DNA of 64,000 nt, taken from assembly GCF_000720925.1 (NCBI RefSeq), contig NZ_JOEE01000006.1, positions 124,001 through 188,000 on the forward strand, written 5' to 3'. The DNA comes from Phycicoccus jejuensis. Lineage in GTDB: Bacteria > Actinomycetota > Actinomycetes > Actinomycetales > Dermatophilaceae. Below, piece by piece: positions 15,930-24,656 of this stretch (its first letter is position 1; every line of letters starts with the position of its first letter). A model generated the notes under the pieces. The model saw only the letters and a program-made list of their open reading frames with translations. It was not told the origin of the DNA and made no database searches. The position numbers and the translations under genes are program-made.

Positions 15930-16831
15930 GCGCTCGCCTCCCGGCGGTAGCGCGCGACGAGGGCGCCGACGCAGGCGGCCGAGAGGCCGACGAGGACGAC
16001 GACGTACGCGGCCACCATCCCCGCGCCGGTCGGTGGGGCGAGGGTGTCGGCGTCGGTCCACGCGCCCATCAGCCCGCGGTAGAGCGAGTACGGGGAGAAC
16101 AGCCCGGCGACCTCGGCGACGCGGGTGCTGCCCTCGCCGTCGGCGATGCCCTGGACCGCCGTCACCACCCCGTTGGCGATGACGAGGAAGGCGATCGTCG
16201 CGACGACCGCGAACCCGCGCCGCGTCGACCACGACGCGATGATCCCGCCGACGCCGGCCAGCGACAGCGCGAGGAGCACCGCGAGCCCGAGCGCGACCCC
16301 GGCCTCACGGGTCTGGTCCGAGACGTCGAGCTCGGTGAGCAGGGCCGCGGCGTAGAGGATGACGACCGGCAGGACGAGGAAGACGAGGGTGGCGAGCAGG
16401 AGCGAGAGCCAGCGCGCGACCGCGTACGCGGCCGAGGGCAGCGGCCGGGCGAGGTAGAGCGCGATCGTGCCGTGCCGCAGGTCGCGCGAGAAGAGCACCG
16501 GCGCCTGCGACGCGACGAAGACGCCGAGCAGCACCTGCGTCGTCGACGCGTACTGCGCGTACCCGATGGGCAGCCGGTCCAGGCCGACGAAGGCCATGAT
16601 CCCCGCGACGATGAGGGCGGGCAGCAGGTTGAGCCCGAGCAGGAGGAAGGGCAGCACCTTCGAGCGGCCCGAGCGCCCGAGGCCGAAGGCGTTGCGGAAG
16701 CCGGTGAGCACGAGCGAGCGCGCGATGGCCGTGCTGCCGAGGCGTGGCCCGGTGTAGGGCCGGTAGCCGAGGTCGTGGATGACGCTGCGGCCGGCGTCGT
16801 CGGTGCCGCGGGGGCTCGTCGACTCAGCCAC
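15926..16831 (-). CDS. ABC-2 type transporter permease (first)
   Basis: A 301-residue membrane protein. A short cytosolic N-terminus (IHDLGYRPYTGPRLG) precedes about six hydrophobic segments; SRDLRHGTIALYLARPLPSA is the ABC-2 coupling-helix pattern, as in ABC-2 permeases that manage bacteriocin or lipid export. I use GTG 16831, overlapping the stop of the first ATPase by 8 nt; the start is not certain. Its ATPase is probably the upstream gene. Confidence 0.87.
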   Translation of the reverse strand: MAESTSPRGTDDAGRSVIHDLGYRPYTGPRLGSTAIARSLVLTGFRNAFGLGRSGRSKVLPFLLLGLNLLPALIVAGIMAFVGLDRLPIGYAQYASTTQVLLGVFVASQAPVLFSRDLRHGTIALYLARPLPSAAYAVARWLSLLLATLVFLVLPVVILYAAALLTELDVSDQTREAGVALGLAVLLALSLAGVGGIIASWSTRRGFAVVATIAFLVIANGVVTAVQGIADGEGSTRVAEVAGLFSPYSLYRGLMGAWTDADTLAPPTGAGMVAAYVVVLVGLSAACVGALVARYRREASA

Positions 16832-17780
16832 GGGGCACCCCGGGCTCGTCGTGCACGGCGGCGTCCGACGGGTCGGCGAAGACGTCCTCGAGATGGCGGT
16901 GGTCGGCCTGCATCCGCACGAGCCCGAGCCCGAGCTCGGCGGCGGTGTCGCGGACGACGTCGCGCACGTCCCGAGGTCCCCGGTCGGCGGCGTCGACCGA
17001 GAGCAGCGACCCGCGGCGGACCACCGGCACGCCGGCCGCGGCGAGGGCGTCGGCCATCCGCGTCTGTGCGTCGTCACCGAGCACCTCGACGAGGAGGGCG
17101 CCGGTGGCGTCGAGGAACTCGTCGGTCCGCGAGGCGCGCAGCAGGGTGCCGCCGTCGAGGACCACGACGTGGTCGCTGACCCGCTCGAGCTCGCCGAGGA
17201 GGTGGGAGGTGACGATGACGGCGATCCCGAAGTCGTGGCCGATCCGGCGGACGAGACCGAGCATCTCGTCGCGGGCGGCGGGGTCGAGACCGTTCGTCGG
17301 CTCGTCGAGCAGCACGAGACGAGGGTCGTGGACGAGCGCCTGGGCGAGCTTCGCCTTCTGCTTCATCCCGGTGGAGTAGCCACCCATCGGGCGGTAGCGC
17401 TCCTCGGCCAGGCCGACGTGGCGCAACACCTCGGCCGCGCGCTCGCGGGCGGCGACGCGCGGCAGCCCCGACATCATCCCGAGGTGGACGACGAAGTCGC
17501 TGGCGCTGACGTCCGGGGGGAGGCAGTCGTGCTCGGGGAGGTAGCCGACCGCGGCCCGGACCTGCGCCCCCTCCGTGGCGACGTCATGGCCGAGCACCTC
17601 GGCGCGGCCGCCGGTCGCGGGGACGAGGCCGAGGAGGATCTTGAGGAAGGTCGACTTGCCCGCGCCGTTCGCGCCGACCAGCCCGGTCGTGCCGGGGCCG
17701 ATGTCGAGGGTGAGGGCGTCGAGCGCGAGCACCGCACCGTAGTCCTTGGTGAGGCGCTCGGTGCGTACGACCGGCTCCAC
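16824..17780 (-). CDS. ABC transporter ATP-binding protein (first)
   Basis: A 318-residue ABC ATPase with Walker A GANGAGKST, signature YSTGMKQKAKLA, Walker B LVLLDEPTNGLDP and switch His in VTSHLLGEL, plus a C-terminal regulatory extension. The frame allows a GTG at 17789, but GTG 17780 lies 7 nt after TAGGGT on the same strand, which fits leaderless initiation, so I place the start there. It is the first gene of the four-gene exporter operon and therefore carries its promoter. Confidence 0.9.
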   Translation of the reverse strand: MEPVVRTERLTKDYGAVLALDALTLDIGPGTTGLVGANGAGKSTFLKILLGLVPATGGRAEVLGHDVATEGAQVRAAVGYLPEHDCLPPDVSASDFVVHLGMMSGLPRVAARERAAEVLRHVGLAEERYRPMGGYSTGMKQKAKLAQALVHDPRLVLLDEPTNGLDPAARDEMLGLVRRIGHDFGIAVIVTSHLLGELERVSDHVVVLDGGTLLRASRTDEFLDATGALLVEVLGDDAQTRMADALAAAGVPVVRRGSLLSVDAADRGPRDVRDVVRDTAAELGLGLVRMQADHRHLEDVFADPSDAAVHDEPGVPRG

Positions 17781-17855
17781 CCGCCTCACCCTAGCCCGGG
17801 GTCGTCCGGGCCCGGGTGAGGAGAGGGTGGAGGGGGTGCGGTGATCCCGTCGACG

Positions 17856-18605
17856 TCAGTTCGGGACGTCGACGTAGACGAGGGCGTCGGTGCCGCCGCG
17901 GCAGACGACGGGGGTCGTGTTCTCGCAGCGCATCTCGTAGTCGCGGCCGGTCACCGGCGAGCGGGCCGTGACGGTGGCCGGCAGGTCGGCCGACGACGCC
18001 ATGAGCGCCTGCGCGGTCTCGGTGGCGAAGTCGCACGACGTCACCTCGTTGCCGCTCCACGCGGTCGCGCCGTCGACGGTGCCGCACTCCTTGGCCGTCG
18101 AGGCCCGCTGCGTGGGCGTCGGACCGTCCGAGGGGGCGTCGGACGCGGTCTCCTCGGGGGAGGGGGCCTCGTCGGAGGCCGACGCGGAGCTCGACACCGA
18201 GGGGGCGGCGACGCTGGAGTCCTCGTCGCCGTCACTGCCGAAGAACCAGAGCATCCCGGCGAGCATGAGCAGGCCGACGAGGGCCAGGGCCACCATCCCG
18301 AGGCAGCCCGTGCGCCGGTCGGCCGGGGGCTCGTCGGACGCGCGCCCGCCGAGCAGGAGGGCGTCGTCGGGCTCGGCGACCGGCGCCGCCGTGGGGGCCG
18401 ACGGCACGGTGGCCGCGGCCGGGACCGGCGCCCCGGCGGGCGCCGCCGGGGTCGGACGGGCCGCCGTCACGGGCAGCTCGGTGGTCGTCGCGTCGTCGGC
18501 CGGCGGGGTCGTCGGCATGGTGTGGTCTCGCGGCAGCGTCGTGCCGCAGAGGGAGCAGAATCGGTCCGCGGGGTGTACCGCGGCGCCGCACTCGGGGCAG
18601 GTCAC
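17856..18605 (-). CDS. Zinc-ribbon, single-pass membrane protein with extracytoplasmic domain
   Basis: A 249-residue protein. The N-terminus is a cytosolic zinc ribbon (CPECG, then FCSLCG). A Thr/Pro/Ala-rich linker leads to one membrane helix (about 104-122, CLGMVALALVGLLMLAGML), a Ser/Glu-rich stalk and an outside domain of about 85 residues with four Cys (KECGTVDG, VTSCDFA, MRCENT, VVCRGG) that could form two disulphides. GTG 18605 follows GGAGAG. A TATCGT -10 candidate lies about 45 nt upstream. This layout is common in actinobacteria and of unknown function. Confidence 0.8.
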   Translation of the reverse strand: MTCPECGAAVHPADRFCSLCGTTLPRDHTMPTTPPADDATTTELPVTAARPTPAAPAGAPVPAAATVPSAPTAAPVAEPDDALLLGGRASDEPPADRRTGCLGMVALALVGLLMLAGMLWFFGSDGDEDSSVAAPSVSSSASASDEAPSPEETASDAPSDGPTPTQRASTAKECGTVDGATAWSGNEVTSCDFATETAQALMASSADLPATVTARSPVTGRDYEMRCENTTPVVCRGGTDALVYVDVPN

Positions 18606-18951
18606 GGGTCTCTCCGTCCGGGGGTGGACAACCCAGCCACGATAGCCACGGGGCCGCCCGCCGCCCCAAATCGCGAGGTCAGCGGGCGCTCAGGAACAGC
18701 ACGACGGGTGGGTGCCGAGGCCCCGGTGGCTTGGCACCCACCCGCCGCGTCGAGGGGATGACCCGGTGGTGGTCACCGCGACGCCGGCGGACCCCGTCGT
18801 CCACCGGCGCGCCCACGCTAGGGGCAGCCCGGTGGGTCGCAGGTCAGGCGAACACCCGGAGTCGGTCAGGGTTCGGTCAGGCGACCGGGCCCGGGGCGGT
18901 GGTGTCCCGGGCCCACCGCCGGTCGGACGGAGACGGGGGCAGGGGCCCGGC
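18606..18951. other. Non-coding gap with a hairpin at 18705-18744
   Basis: About 345 bp without a credible gene. It holds the promoter of the zinc-ribbon gene (near 18650) and a strong hairpin: CGGGTGGGTGCC (18705-18716) pairs with 18733-18744, a 12-bp perfect stem across a 16-nt loop. The SDR gene to the right ends at 18952 on the same strand, so the hairpin probably terminates it. Confidence 0.6.
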
Positions 18952-19812
18952 TCAGGTCGCGACCGGGACGTGCGTCGTCGCGACGCCGGTCCTCGGGGAC
19001 AGGGTCCCGGGGTCCGCGTCGTGCCACGACCACACGTCGTCACCGCGCAGGAGCACGTCCGAGCCGCCGTCGACGTGGACGGTCTGGCCGCAGACGTGCG
19101 TGTTCTCCGCGGAGACGAGCCAGGCGAGCAGCGCGGCGACCTGCCCGGCCTCGAGGTACCCGCCCAGCGGCATGGGCACCACGGCGTCGAGGGCGGCGCG
19201 CCCGTCGGCCGTCGCCGTCATCGCCGCGGTCATCGGGGTGCGGACCACGCCCGGGGCGACCGCGTTGAGGGGGATGCCGGCCCCGGCCCACACCGGCAGC
19301 GGCGCGACCCGCCGGACCCAGCGCGAGAGCGCCCGCTTGCTGGAGGGGTAGATGGTCGCGGCGGCCTGCGGCCCGGCCGCCTCCAGCTCCGCGGCCAGCG
19401 CGAGCGCGCGGTCCTCGTCGCCGGCCAGGCAGGCCTCGACGAGCGGCGCGTGCACCGGCAGCAGCGTGGCCATCGACGACGTGACGACCGCGCGAGGGGC
19501 GCGGGAGGAGGCGGCGAGGGAGGGGCGCAGGCCGGTGAGGAGGTCGACCGCGCCGAAGTGGTTGACCGCCACCGTCTCGCGGACCGGCAGCGCGAGACCG
19601 GCGTTGGCGACGACGGCGTCGATGCGGCCGCCGGTCTCGTCGAGCACGCCCTCGACCGCGTCGTCCCGGCCCCGGCGGGTCGAGAGGTCGGCGACGACGT
19701 CGCCGGACGTGACGTCGACCGCGACGACGTGCTCGCCGCGACGGGTCAGCAGCGCCGCGAGCGCCTGCCCGATCCCCGATGCCGCCCCCGTCACCACGAT
19801 CGTCCGAGCCAT
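18952..19812 (-). CDS. Short-chain dehydrogenase/reductase
   Basis: A 286-residue SDR. TGAASGIGQALA is the NAD(P)-binding glycine motif, VVANAGLA the NNAG-type strand, and SSMATLL with YPSSKRAL give the catalytic Ser, Tyr and Lys. APGVVRTPMT is the usual PG motif. The N-terminal start at ATG 19812 has GGGAGG upstream; the open frame continues further without a start signal. It resembles 3-alpha-hydroxysteroid dehydrogenase-like SDRs with a helical insert between Ser and Tyr. Substrate is not predictable. Confidence 0.88.
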   Translation of the reverse strand: MARTIVVTGAASGIGQALAALLTRRGEHVVAVDVTSGDVVADLSTRRGRDDAVEGVLDETGGRIDAVVANAGLALPVRETVAVNHFGAVDLLTGLRPSLAASSRAPRAVVTSSMATLLPVHAPLVEACLAGDEDRALALAAELEAAGPQAAATIYPSSKRALSRWVRRVAPLPVWAGAGIPLNAVAPGVVRTPMTAAMTATADGRAALDAVVPMPLGGYLEAGQVAALLAWLVSAENTHVCGQTVHVDGGSDVLLRGDDVWSWHDADPGTLSPRTGVATTHVPVAT

Positions 19813-19952
19813 GGCAGTCCTGCCTCCCGACCGGCCCCGCGGCGGAACCCGGGGCTCCTGCTCCGAGCCTAGGAAGGGCGGGGTCGGACGGCGGCCGGAC
19901 GTCTCGGGGGTCACAGTGTCTGGTGCGTCACCCGGGCTGCGACGATGGGCCC

Positions 19953-20561
19953 GTGGACATCGTCACCCGTGGCTTCGTCGGCCGGCGCTCCGGCGGCGAC
20001 CCGCGCATCCCTCCCGGCCAGTACCTCGAGCGCGACTTCCCGGTGCTCTCGGCGGGACCGACCCCGGTCGTCCGGCGCGAGGACTGGACGCTCCGGGTGG
20101 AGGGCGTGGACGGCAGCAGCGGCATCCTGTCGTGGGCCGACCTGCACCGCCTCCCCGTCGAGGACGTGCGCACCGACATCCACTGCGTGACCAAGTGGAG
20201 CAAGCTCGACACCTCGTGGCGCGGGGTCGACGTGGAGGCCGTGCTGGCGGCGGCCGGCGTCGGCACGCAGGGCGCGACGCACGTGCTCGTCCACGCGCAC
20301 GGCGGGTACACGACGAACCTGCCGCTCGCCGACCTGCGGGGCGGACGCGCCTGGATCGCGACGGAGTACGAGGGCGCTTCTCTCGCACCGGAGCACGGTG
20401 GCCCGGCGCGGCTGCTCGTCCCGCACCTGTACTTCTGGAAGTCGGCGAAGTGGGTGAGCGGCCTGCAGCTCCTCGCGCAGGACCGGCCCGGGTTCTGGGA
20501 GCAGCTCGGCTACCACGAGTACGGCGACCCGTGGCGCGAGCAGCGCTACGTCGGCGACTGA
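19953..20561 (+). CDS. Sulfite oxidase-like molybdopterin-dependent oxidoreductase (YedY-like)
   Basis: A 202-residue protein covering the molybdopterin domain of the sulfite oxidase/MsrP family, without a dimerisation domain. C80 in DIHCVTKWSKLD is the predicted molybdenum thiolate ligand. PHLYFWKSAKWVSGL near 160-175 is the conserved cofactor region. No Tat signal is visible, unlike MsrP, so it is probably cytosolic. GTG 19953 lies 6 nt after GACGAT and appears leaderless. The next gene, a flavin reductase starting 14 nt later, is the likely electron partner. Confidence 0.87.
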   Translation: MDIVTRGFVGRRSGGDPRIPPGQYLERDFPVLSAGPTPVVRREDWTLRVEGVDGSSGILSWADLHRLPVEDVRTDIHCVTKWSKLDTSWRGVDVEAVLAAAGVGTQGATHVLVHAHGGYTTNLPLADLRGGRAWIATEYEGASLAPEHGGPARLLVPHLYFWKSAKWVSGLQLLAQDRPGFWEQLGYHEYGDPWREQRYVGD

Positions 20562-20574
20562 GGCCGGGGCCCCG

Positions 20575-21327
20575 ATGACCGTCGCGTGGTCCTCCCCGCC
20601 GCTGCCCATGCCCTGGTACCGCGCCCGCGTCGAGGACGCATGGCTCGAGACCCGTACCGCCCGCACCGTCGTCCTCGACGTCCCCGGCTGGCCGGGGCAC
20701 CACGCCGGTCAGCACGTCGACGTCCGGCTCACCGCCGACGACGGTTACACCGCCACCCGCACCTACTCCGTCGCGTCGGCGCCCGAGGCGGGCCGGCTCG
20801 TGCTCACCGTGCAGCTCGTCACCGAGGGCGAGGTGTCGCCGTGGCTCGTCGGGGAGGCCCGGGAGGGCGACGAGCTCGAGGTGCGCGGCCCGATCGGCGG
20901 CTGGTTCCGGTGGGACGAGCAGATGCCGGAGCCGGTGCTGCTCGTCGCCGGCGGCAGCGGGGTCGTGCCCCTCATGGCGATGGTCAGGCACCGCTCGCGC
21001 GTCGGGGCCGTCCAGCCCTTCCACCTCGTCTACTCGGCGCGCACGCCGGACCACGTCATCTACACGAACGAGCTCTTCGCGCTCGCCCGCACCTCGCCGG
21101 GCCTACGGGTCGACCGGCTCTACACGCGCGGCGGGCTGCCCGACGACGCGCGGGAGCCGGGGCGGCTGCGGCCGCAGGACCTGCCGGCGGTCGACGCGTT
21201 CCCGGCGCCGCCGGTCGTCTACGTCTGCGGGCCGTCGGGGTTCGTCGAGGCGGCGGGGGGCATCCTCATCGACCAGGGCCACGACTCGGGCGCCATCCGC
21301 ACGGAGCGCTTCGGCCCCTCCTCCTGA
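20575..21327 (+). CDS. Ferredoxin-NADP reductase-type flavin oxidoreductase
   Basis: A 250-residue reductase. The FAD domain has RTYSVASAP (the RxYS motif) and an oxygenase-reductase layout. The NAD(P) domain has LLVAGGSGVVPLMAM and the final YVCGPSGFVEAA motif. There is no iron-sulfur cluster. It probably passes electrons between NAD(P)H and the molybdoenzyme just upstream; the two-gene arrangement is conserved in several actinobacteria to my knowledge. ATG 20575 lacks a strong ribosome site, in keeping with coupling to the gene before it. Confidence 0.88.
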   Translation: MTVAWSSPPLPMPWYRARVEDAWLETRTARTVVLDVPGWPGHHAGQHVDVRLTADDGYTATRTYSVASAPEAGRLVLTVQLVTEGEVSPWLVGEAREGDELEVRGPIGGWFRWDEQMPEPVLLVAGGSGVVPLMAMVRHRSRVGAVQPFHLVYSARTPDHVIYTNELFALARTSPGLRVDRLYTRGGLPDDAREPGRLRPQDLPAVDAFPAPPVVYVCGPSGFVEAAGGILIDQGHDSGAIRTERFGPSS

Positions 21328-21343
21328 CCCGTCGCTCGTACCG

Positions 21344-21412
21344 ACTTCTTGCGAGTTCCGCCGCCCGACCCGCCGCCGGACGGCGCGTCGAGCGGCTCAA
21401 CTCCCAAGAAGT
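21344..21412. repeat. Long imperfect palindrome (GCGAGTTCCGCCGC family, copy 1)
   Basis: The left arm 21344-21374 pairs with 21382-21412 over 31 bp with 5 mismatches across a 7-nt loop. The same core (CTTCTTGCGAGTTCCGCCGC and its complement) recurs at 41218-41279. It sits between the converging flavin reductase and GAF regulator genes and may end both transcripts. Confidence 0.78.
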
Positions 21413-21428
21413 GCGGTGAGGAGGAGGG

Positions 21429-22631
21429 TCAGCGGGGGTCGCAGGTGAGGTGGACGCCCTCGGCGACCCGGTAGGGCGCCGCCGCGACGATGGCCCCGAC
21501 GACCCGCCGCAGCCGGCTGACCTCGGCGCGGACGGTCACCTGGTGCTCCTCGTCACCGAACAGCGAGCGGCTGAGGGCCGCGGCCGTCAGCCCGTCGGGA
21601 CCGGCCGCGGCGAGCAGCCGGACGATGGCCGCGTGCCGCGGCGTGAGCGCGGCCCGCCAGCCGCCGTCGTCCCCGCCGCTCACCTCGAGCAGCGCCTCGC
21701 CGCCGACGGTGCGCAGCGTCGCCACCAGGACGGCCGCCTGCGCGTCGGGCCGCACGAGCCAGCCCTCGCCGAGCCGCTCCGGCAGGCACAGCCCGAGCCC
21801 CGGCACGGTGAGGGGCAGGTTCTCGCGGGGGGCCGCGATCCGGTCGCGGACGAGGACGCCGCTGTGGTGCGCGACCCAGCCGTCGTCGTCGACGAGCAGG
21901 ACCGGGCCGTGCGTCGTCGCGAGCACGTGCTCGGCCGAGCGGCGCAGACGCTGGAGCGACTGCTCGTGGTGGCGCCAGAGCCGGGCCTCGGCGAGCTTCG
22001 TCGCGGTGTCGACGAGGGCGATGAGCGCGGGGTGGAGGGTGAGCGCCGGGCCCGACACGTCGACGACGCCGAGCATCGCGCCGGTGCGGGGGTCGTGGAC
22101 GGGGGAGGCGGTGCAGTACCAGGGGTGCTGCCCCTCCTCGAAGTGCTCGGCCGAGAACAGCTGCACCGGCGCCTGCTCGGCGAGGGCGGTGCCGATGGCG
22201 TTGGTGCCGACGTGGTCCTCGGTCCAGACGGCGCCCTCCGAGAAGCCGAGGGTGTCGGCGGTGCGCAGCACCCCGGGCGACCCCTCGCGCCAGAGGATGA
22301 TGCCGTCGGCGTCGGTGACGACGACGATGAACCGCGACGCGTCCGCGACCGACGTCAGCACGGCCCGGATCTCGTCGACGACGAGCCGCAGCGGGGAGGC
22401 CCGGCGGCGGCGCTCGACCTCGCCGAGCGGCAGCGGGTCGCGGGCGTTGGCGTGCGTCGGGTCGAGCCCGAAGCCGAGCGTGCGGCGCCAGGAGCGGGAG
22501 ACGACCGGCCGGACCGGCGCGACCGGGGCCGAGCCGCCCATCACCGCGTCGTGGACGCGGCGCAGCGCGCGGGCGTGCTGCCCGAGGTCGGTGCCCGGGG
22601 CCACGGCGCTCCCGGCGCGGTACGACGTCAT
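21429..22631 (-). CDS. GAF-domain transcriptional regulator (AcoR-like, without AAA+)
   Basis: A 400-residue regulator. An N-terminal sensor part includes VSRSWRRTLGFGLDP and a GAF domain (about 100-240: ILWREGSPGVL, EGAVWTEDHVGTNAIGTAL, GVVDVSGPAL), as in AcoR-type activators, but the sigma-54 AAA+ domain is absent. Instead the last 90 residues form a winged-helix region (LTPRHAAIVRLLAAAG, then VTVRAEVSRLRRVVG). ATG 22631 follows GAGGAG. It is divergent from the monooxygenase-dehydrogenase operon and probably activates it in response to a small volatile or alcohol. Confidence 0.85.
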   Translation of the reverse strand: MTSYRAGSAVAPGTDLGQHARALRRVHDAVMGGSAPVAPVRPVVSRSWRRTLGFGLDPTHANARDPLPLGEVERRRRASPLRLVVDEIRAVLTSVADASRFIVVVTDADGIILWREGSPGVLRTADTLGFSEGAVWTEDHVGTNAIGTALAEQAPVQLFSAEHFEEGQHPWYCTASPVHDPRTGAMLGVVDVSGPALTLHPALIALVDTATKLAEARLWRHHEQSLQRLRRSAEHVLATTHGPVLLVDDDGWVAHHSGVLVRDRIAAPRENLPLTVPGLGLCLPERLGEGWLVRPDAQAAVLVATLRTVGGEALLEVSGGDDGGWRAALTPRHAAIVRLLAAAGPDGLTAAALSRSLFGDEEHQVTVRAEVSRLRRVVGAIVAAAPYRVAEGVHLTCDPR

Positions 22632-22722
22632 CGTCGGCTCCTCACCCCCCGGCGGCGCCGCCGGGCGATGGCCACAGGCTAGCCCTCCGCGCCGACGCGC
22701 GCCCCGTCGAACCGGGTGGGGA

Positions 22723-22740
22723 TGCAACGCGCTGCAACGC
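22723..22740. promoter_or_regulatory. Direct repeat TGCAACGC x2, candidate activator site
   Basis: TGCAACGC occurs at 22723 and 22733, exactly 10 bp apart (one helical turn), in the 192-bp region between the GAF regulator and the monooxygenase gene, about 85-100 bp upstream of the latter's start. The same bases read as a near palindrome (TGCAACGCGCTGCA). A likely binding site for the neighbouring regulator. Confidence 0.45.
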
Positions 22741-22823
22741 TTCCCGCGGCGGCCGTCCGCTTGCTGTCCTGTGCCCCATCAGCGCGCGTCGACGAGGACG
22801 CGCGGCGGACGACAGGAGCCCCC

Positions 22824-24656
22824 ATGACCGACACCCTGGAGCGCACCACGACCGAGGAGGGGAGCGCGCCGGCCCGGGCCGATGCGTGGCTCTTCGGCTT
22901 CGAGCAGGCCCTCGCCGCGGGCGACCTCGACCGCGCCGCCGGGATGTTCGCGACGCGCAGCTTCTGGCGCGACCTCGTGTCGTTCACGTGGAACCTCACG
23001 ACGGTCGAGGACCCCGACGGCGTGCGCGACCTGCTCGCCCACAACGCCGAGCGGACCGCGGCCTCGGGCTTCGCGACGAGCGAGCCCGCGACCGAGGACG
23101 GCGGCGTCGTCACCGCGTGGTTCACCTTCGAGACCTCGACCGGGCGGGGGAGCGGCCTCGTGCGACTCGTCGAGGAGGACGGCGAGGACCGCGCCTGGAC
23201 CTTTCTCACGTCGCTCGACGAGCTCAAGGGCTTTGAGGAGCCGCGCGGCACCCGACGGGTCCGCGGCGCCGAGCACGGGGCCGACCGCTCGCGCACGACG
23301 TGGAAGGAGCAGCGCCAGCAGGAGGCCGAGTCGCTCGGCTCGACGACGCAGCCCTACGTGCTCGTCGTCGGCGGCGGCCAGGGCGGCATCGCCCTGGGGG
23401 CGCGGCTGCGGCAGCTCGGCGTCCCGAGCCTCGTCCTCGACAAGCACCCGCGGCCGGGCGACCAGTGGCGCGGGCGCTACAAGTCGCTCTGCCTGCACGA
23501 TCCGGTCTGGTACGACCACCTGCCGTACGTCAAGTTCCCCGACAACTGGCCGGTCTTCGCCCCGAAGGACAAGATCGGCGACTGGCTCGAGTCGTACGTC
23601 AAGGTCATGGAGGTGCCGTACTGGTCGAGCACCGAGGCCAGGAGCGCGACGTGGAACGACGAGGCCGGCGAGTGGGTCGTCGAGGTCGAGAAGGAGGGGC
23701 AGCCGCTGACGCTGCGCCCGACGCACCTCGTCTTCGCGACGGGCATGAGCGGCAAGGCGCGGATGCCCGAGGTCGAGGGGATGGACGTCTTCCGCGGCGA
23801 CGTGCACCACTCCTCGCGGCACCCCGGCCCGGACGCCTACCGCGGCAAGAAGGCCGTCGTCATCGGCAGCAACAACAGCGCGTTCGACATCTGTGGGGCC
23901 CTGTGGGAGAACGACGCCGACGTCACGATGGTGCAGCGCAGCTCGACGCACATCGTCAAGTCCGACAGCCTCATGGAGTACGGCCTCGGTGACCTCTACT
24001 CCGAGCGGGCGCTCGCGGCGGGGGTGACGACCGAGAAGGCCGACATGATCTTCGCGTCGCTGCCCTACCGGATCCTCCACGAGTTCCAGATCCCCGCCTA
24101 CGAGAAGATGGCCGAGGTCGACAAGGACTTCTACGACCGCCTCGAGAAGGCCGGCTTCTGGCTCGATTGGGGTGACGACGGCTCCGGCCTCTTCATGAAG
24201 TACCTGCGACGCGGGTCCGGCTACTACATCGACGTCGGCGCCGCCGAGCTCGTGGCCGACGGCGAGGTCAAGCTCGCCCACGGGCAGGTCGTGCGCCTCA
24301 CCGAGGACGCGGTCGTGCTCGACGACGGCACCGAGCTGCCCGCCGACCTCGTCGTCTTCGCCACCGGCTACAACTCGATGAACGGCTGGGTCGCCGACCT
24401 CATCGACCAGGAGACGGCCGACCGGCTCGGCAAGTGCTGGGGCCTCGGCTCGGACACGACGAAGGACCCCGGGCCCTGGGAGGGCGAGCAGCGCAACATG
24501 TGGAAGCCGACCCAGGTGCCGAACCTGTGGATGCACGGCGGCAACCTCCACCAGTCGCGCCACTACTCGCAGTTCCTCGCCCTGCAGCTCAAGGCGCGCT
24601 TCGAGGGCCTCGACACCCCCGTGTACCGGCTGCAGGAGGTGAACCACACGTCATGA
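22824..24656 (+). CDS. Flavin-containing monooxygenase with N-terminal SnoaL/NTF2-like domain
   Basis: A 610-residue fusion. Residues 15-150 look like an NTF2/SnoaL cone domain (FGFEQALAAGDLDRAAGMF, FWRDLVSFTWNL). The rest is a class B flavoprotein: FAD motif VVGGGQGGIALG (about 178-190), DQWRGRY, FRGDVHHSS, NADPH motif VVIGSNNSAFDI (about 350) and VFATGYNS. It oxidises a carbon or heteroatom substrate with O2 and NADPH. ATG 22824 has GGAG upstream. The dehydrogenase gene overlaps its stop by four bases, suggesting a two-step oxidation of a ketone or alcohol. Confidence 0.88.
   Translation: MTDTLERTTTEEGSAPARADAWLFGFEQALAAGDLDRAAGMFATRSFWRDLVSFTWNLTTVEDPDGVRDLLAHNAERTAASGFATSEPATEDGGVVTAWFTFETSTGRGSGLVRLVEEDGEDRAWTFLTSLDELKGFEEPRGTRRVRGAEHGADRSRTTWKEQRQQEAESLGSTTQPYVLVVGGGQGGIALGARLRQLGVPSLVLDKHPRPGDQWRGRYKSLCLHDPVWYDHLPYVKFPDNWPVFAPKDKIGDWLESYVKVMEVPYWSSTEARSATWNDEAGEWVVEVEKEGQPLTLRPTHLVFATGMSGKARMPEVEGMDVFRGDVHHSSRHPGPDAYRGKKAVVIGSNNSAFDICGALWENDADVTMVQRSSTHIVKSDSLMEYGLGDLYSERALAAGVTTEKADMIFASLPYRILHEFQIPAYEKMAEVDKDFYDRLEKAGFWLDWGDDGSGLFMKYLRRGSGYYIDVGAAELVADGEVKLAHGQVVRLTEDAVVLDDGTELPADLVVFATGYNSMNGWVADLIDQETADRLGKCWGLGSDTTKDPGPWEGEQRNMWKPTQVPNLWMHGGNLHQSRHYSQFLALQLKARFEGLDTPVYRLQEVNHTS

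Noticed and set aside
22632..22823. Sigma-54 (-24/-12) promoter for the monooxygenase operon
   Set aside because: No GG-N10-GC element of the right form is seen, the regulator lacks an AAA+ domain, and actinobacteria generally lack sigma-54.
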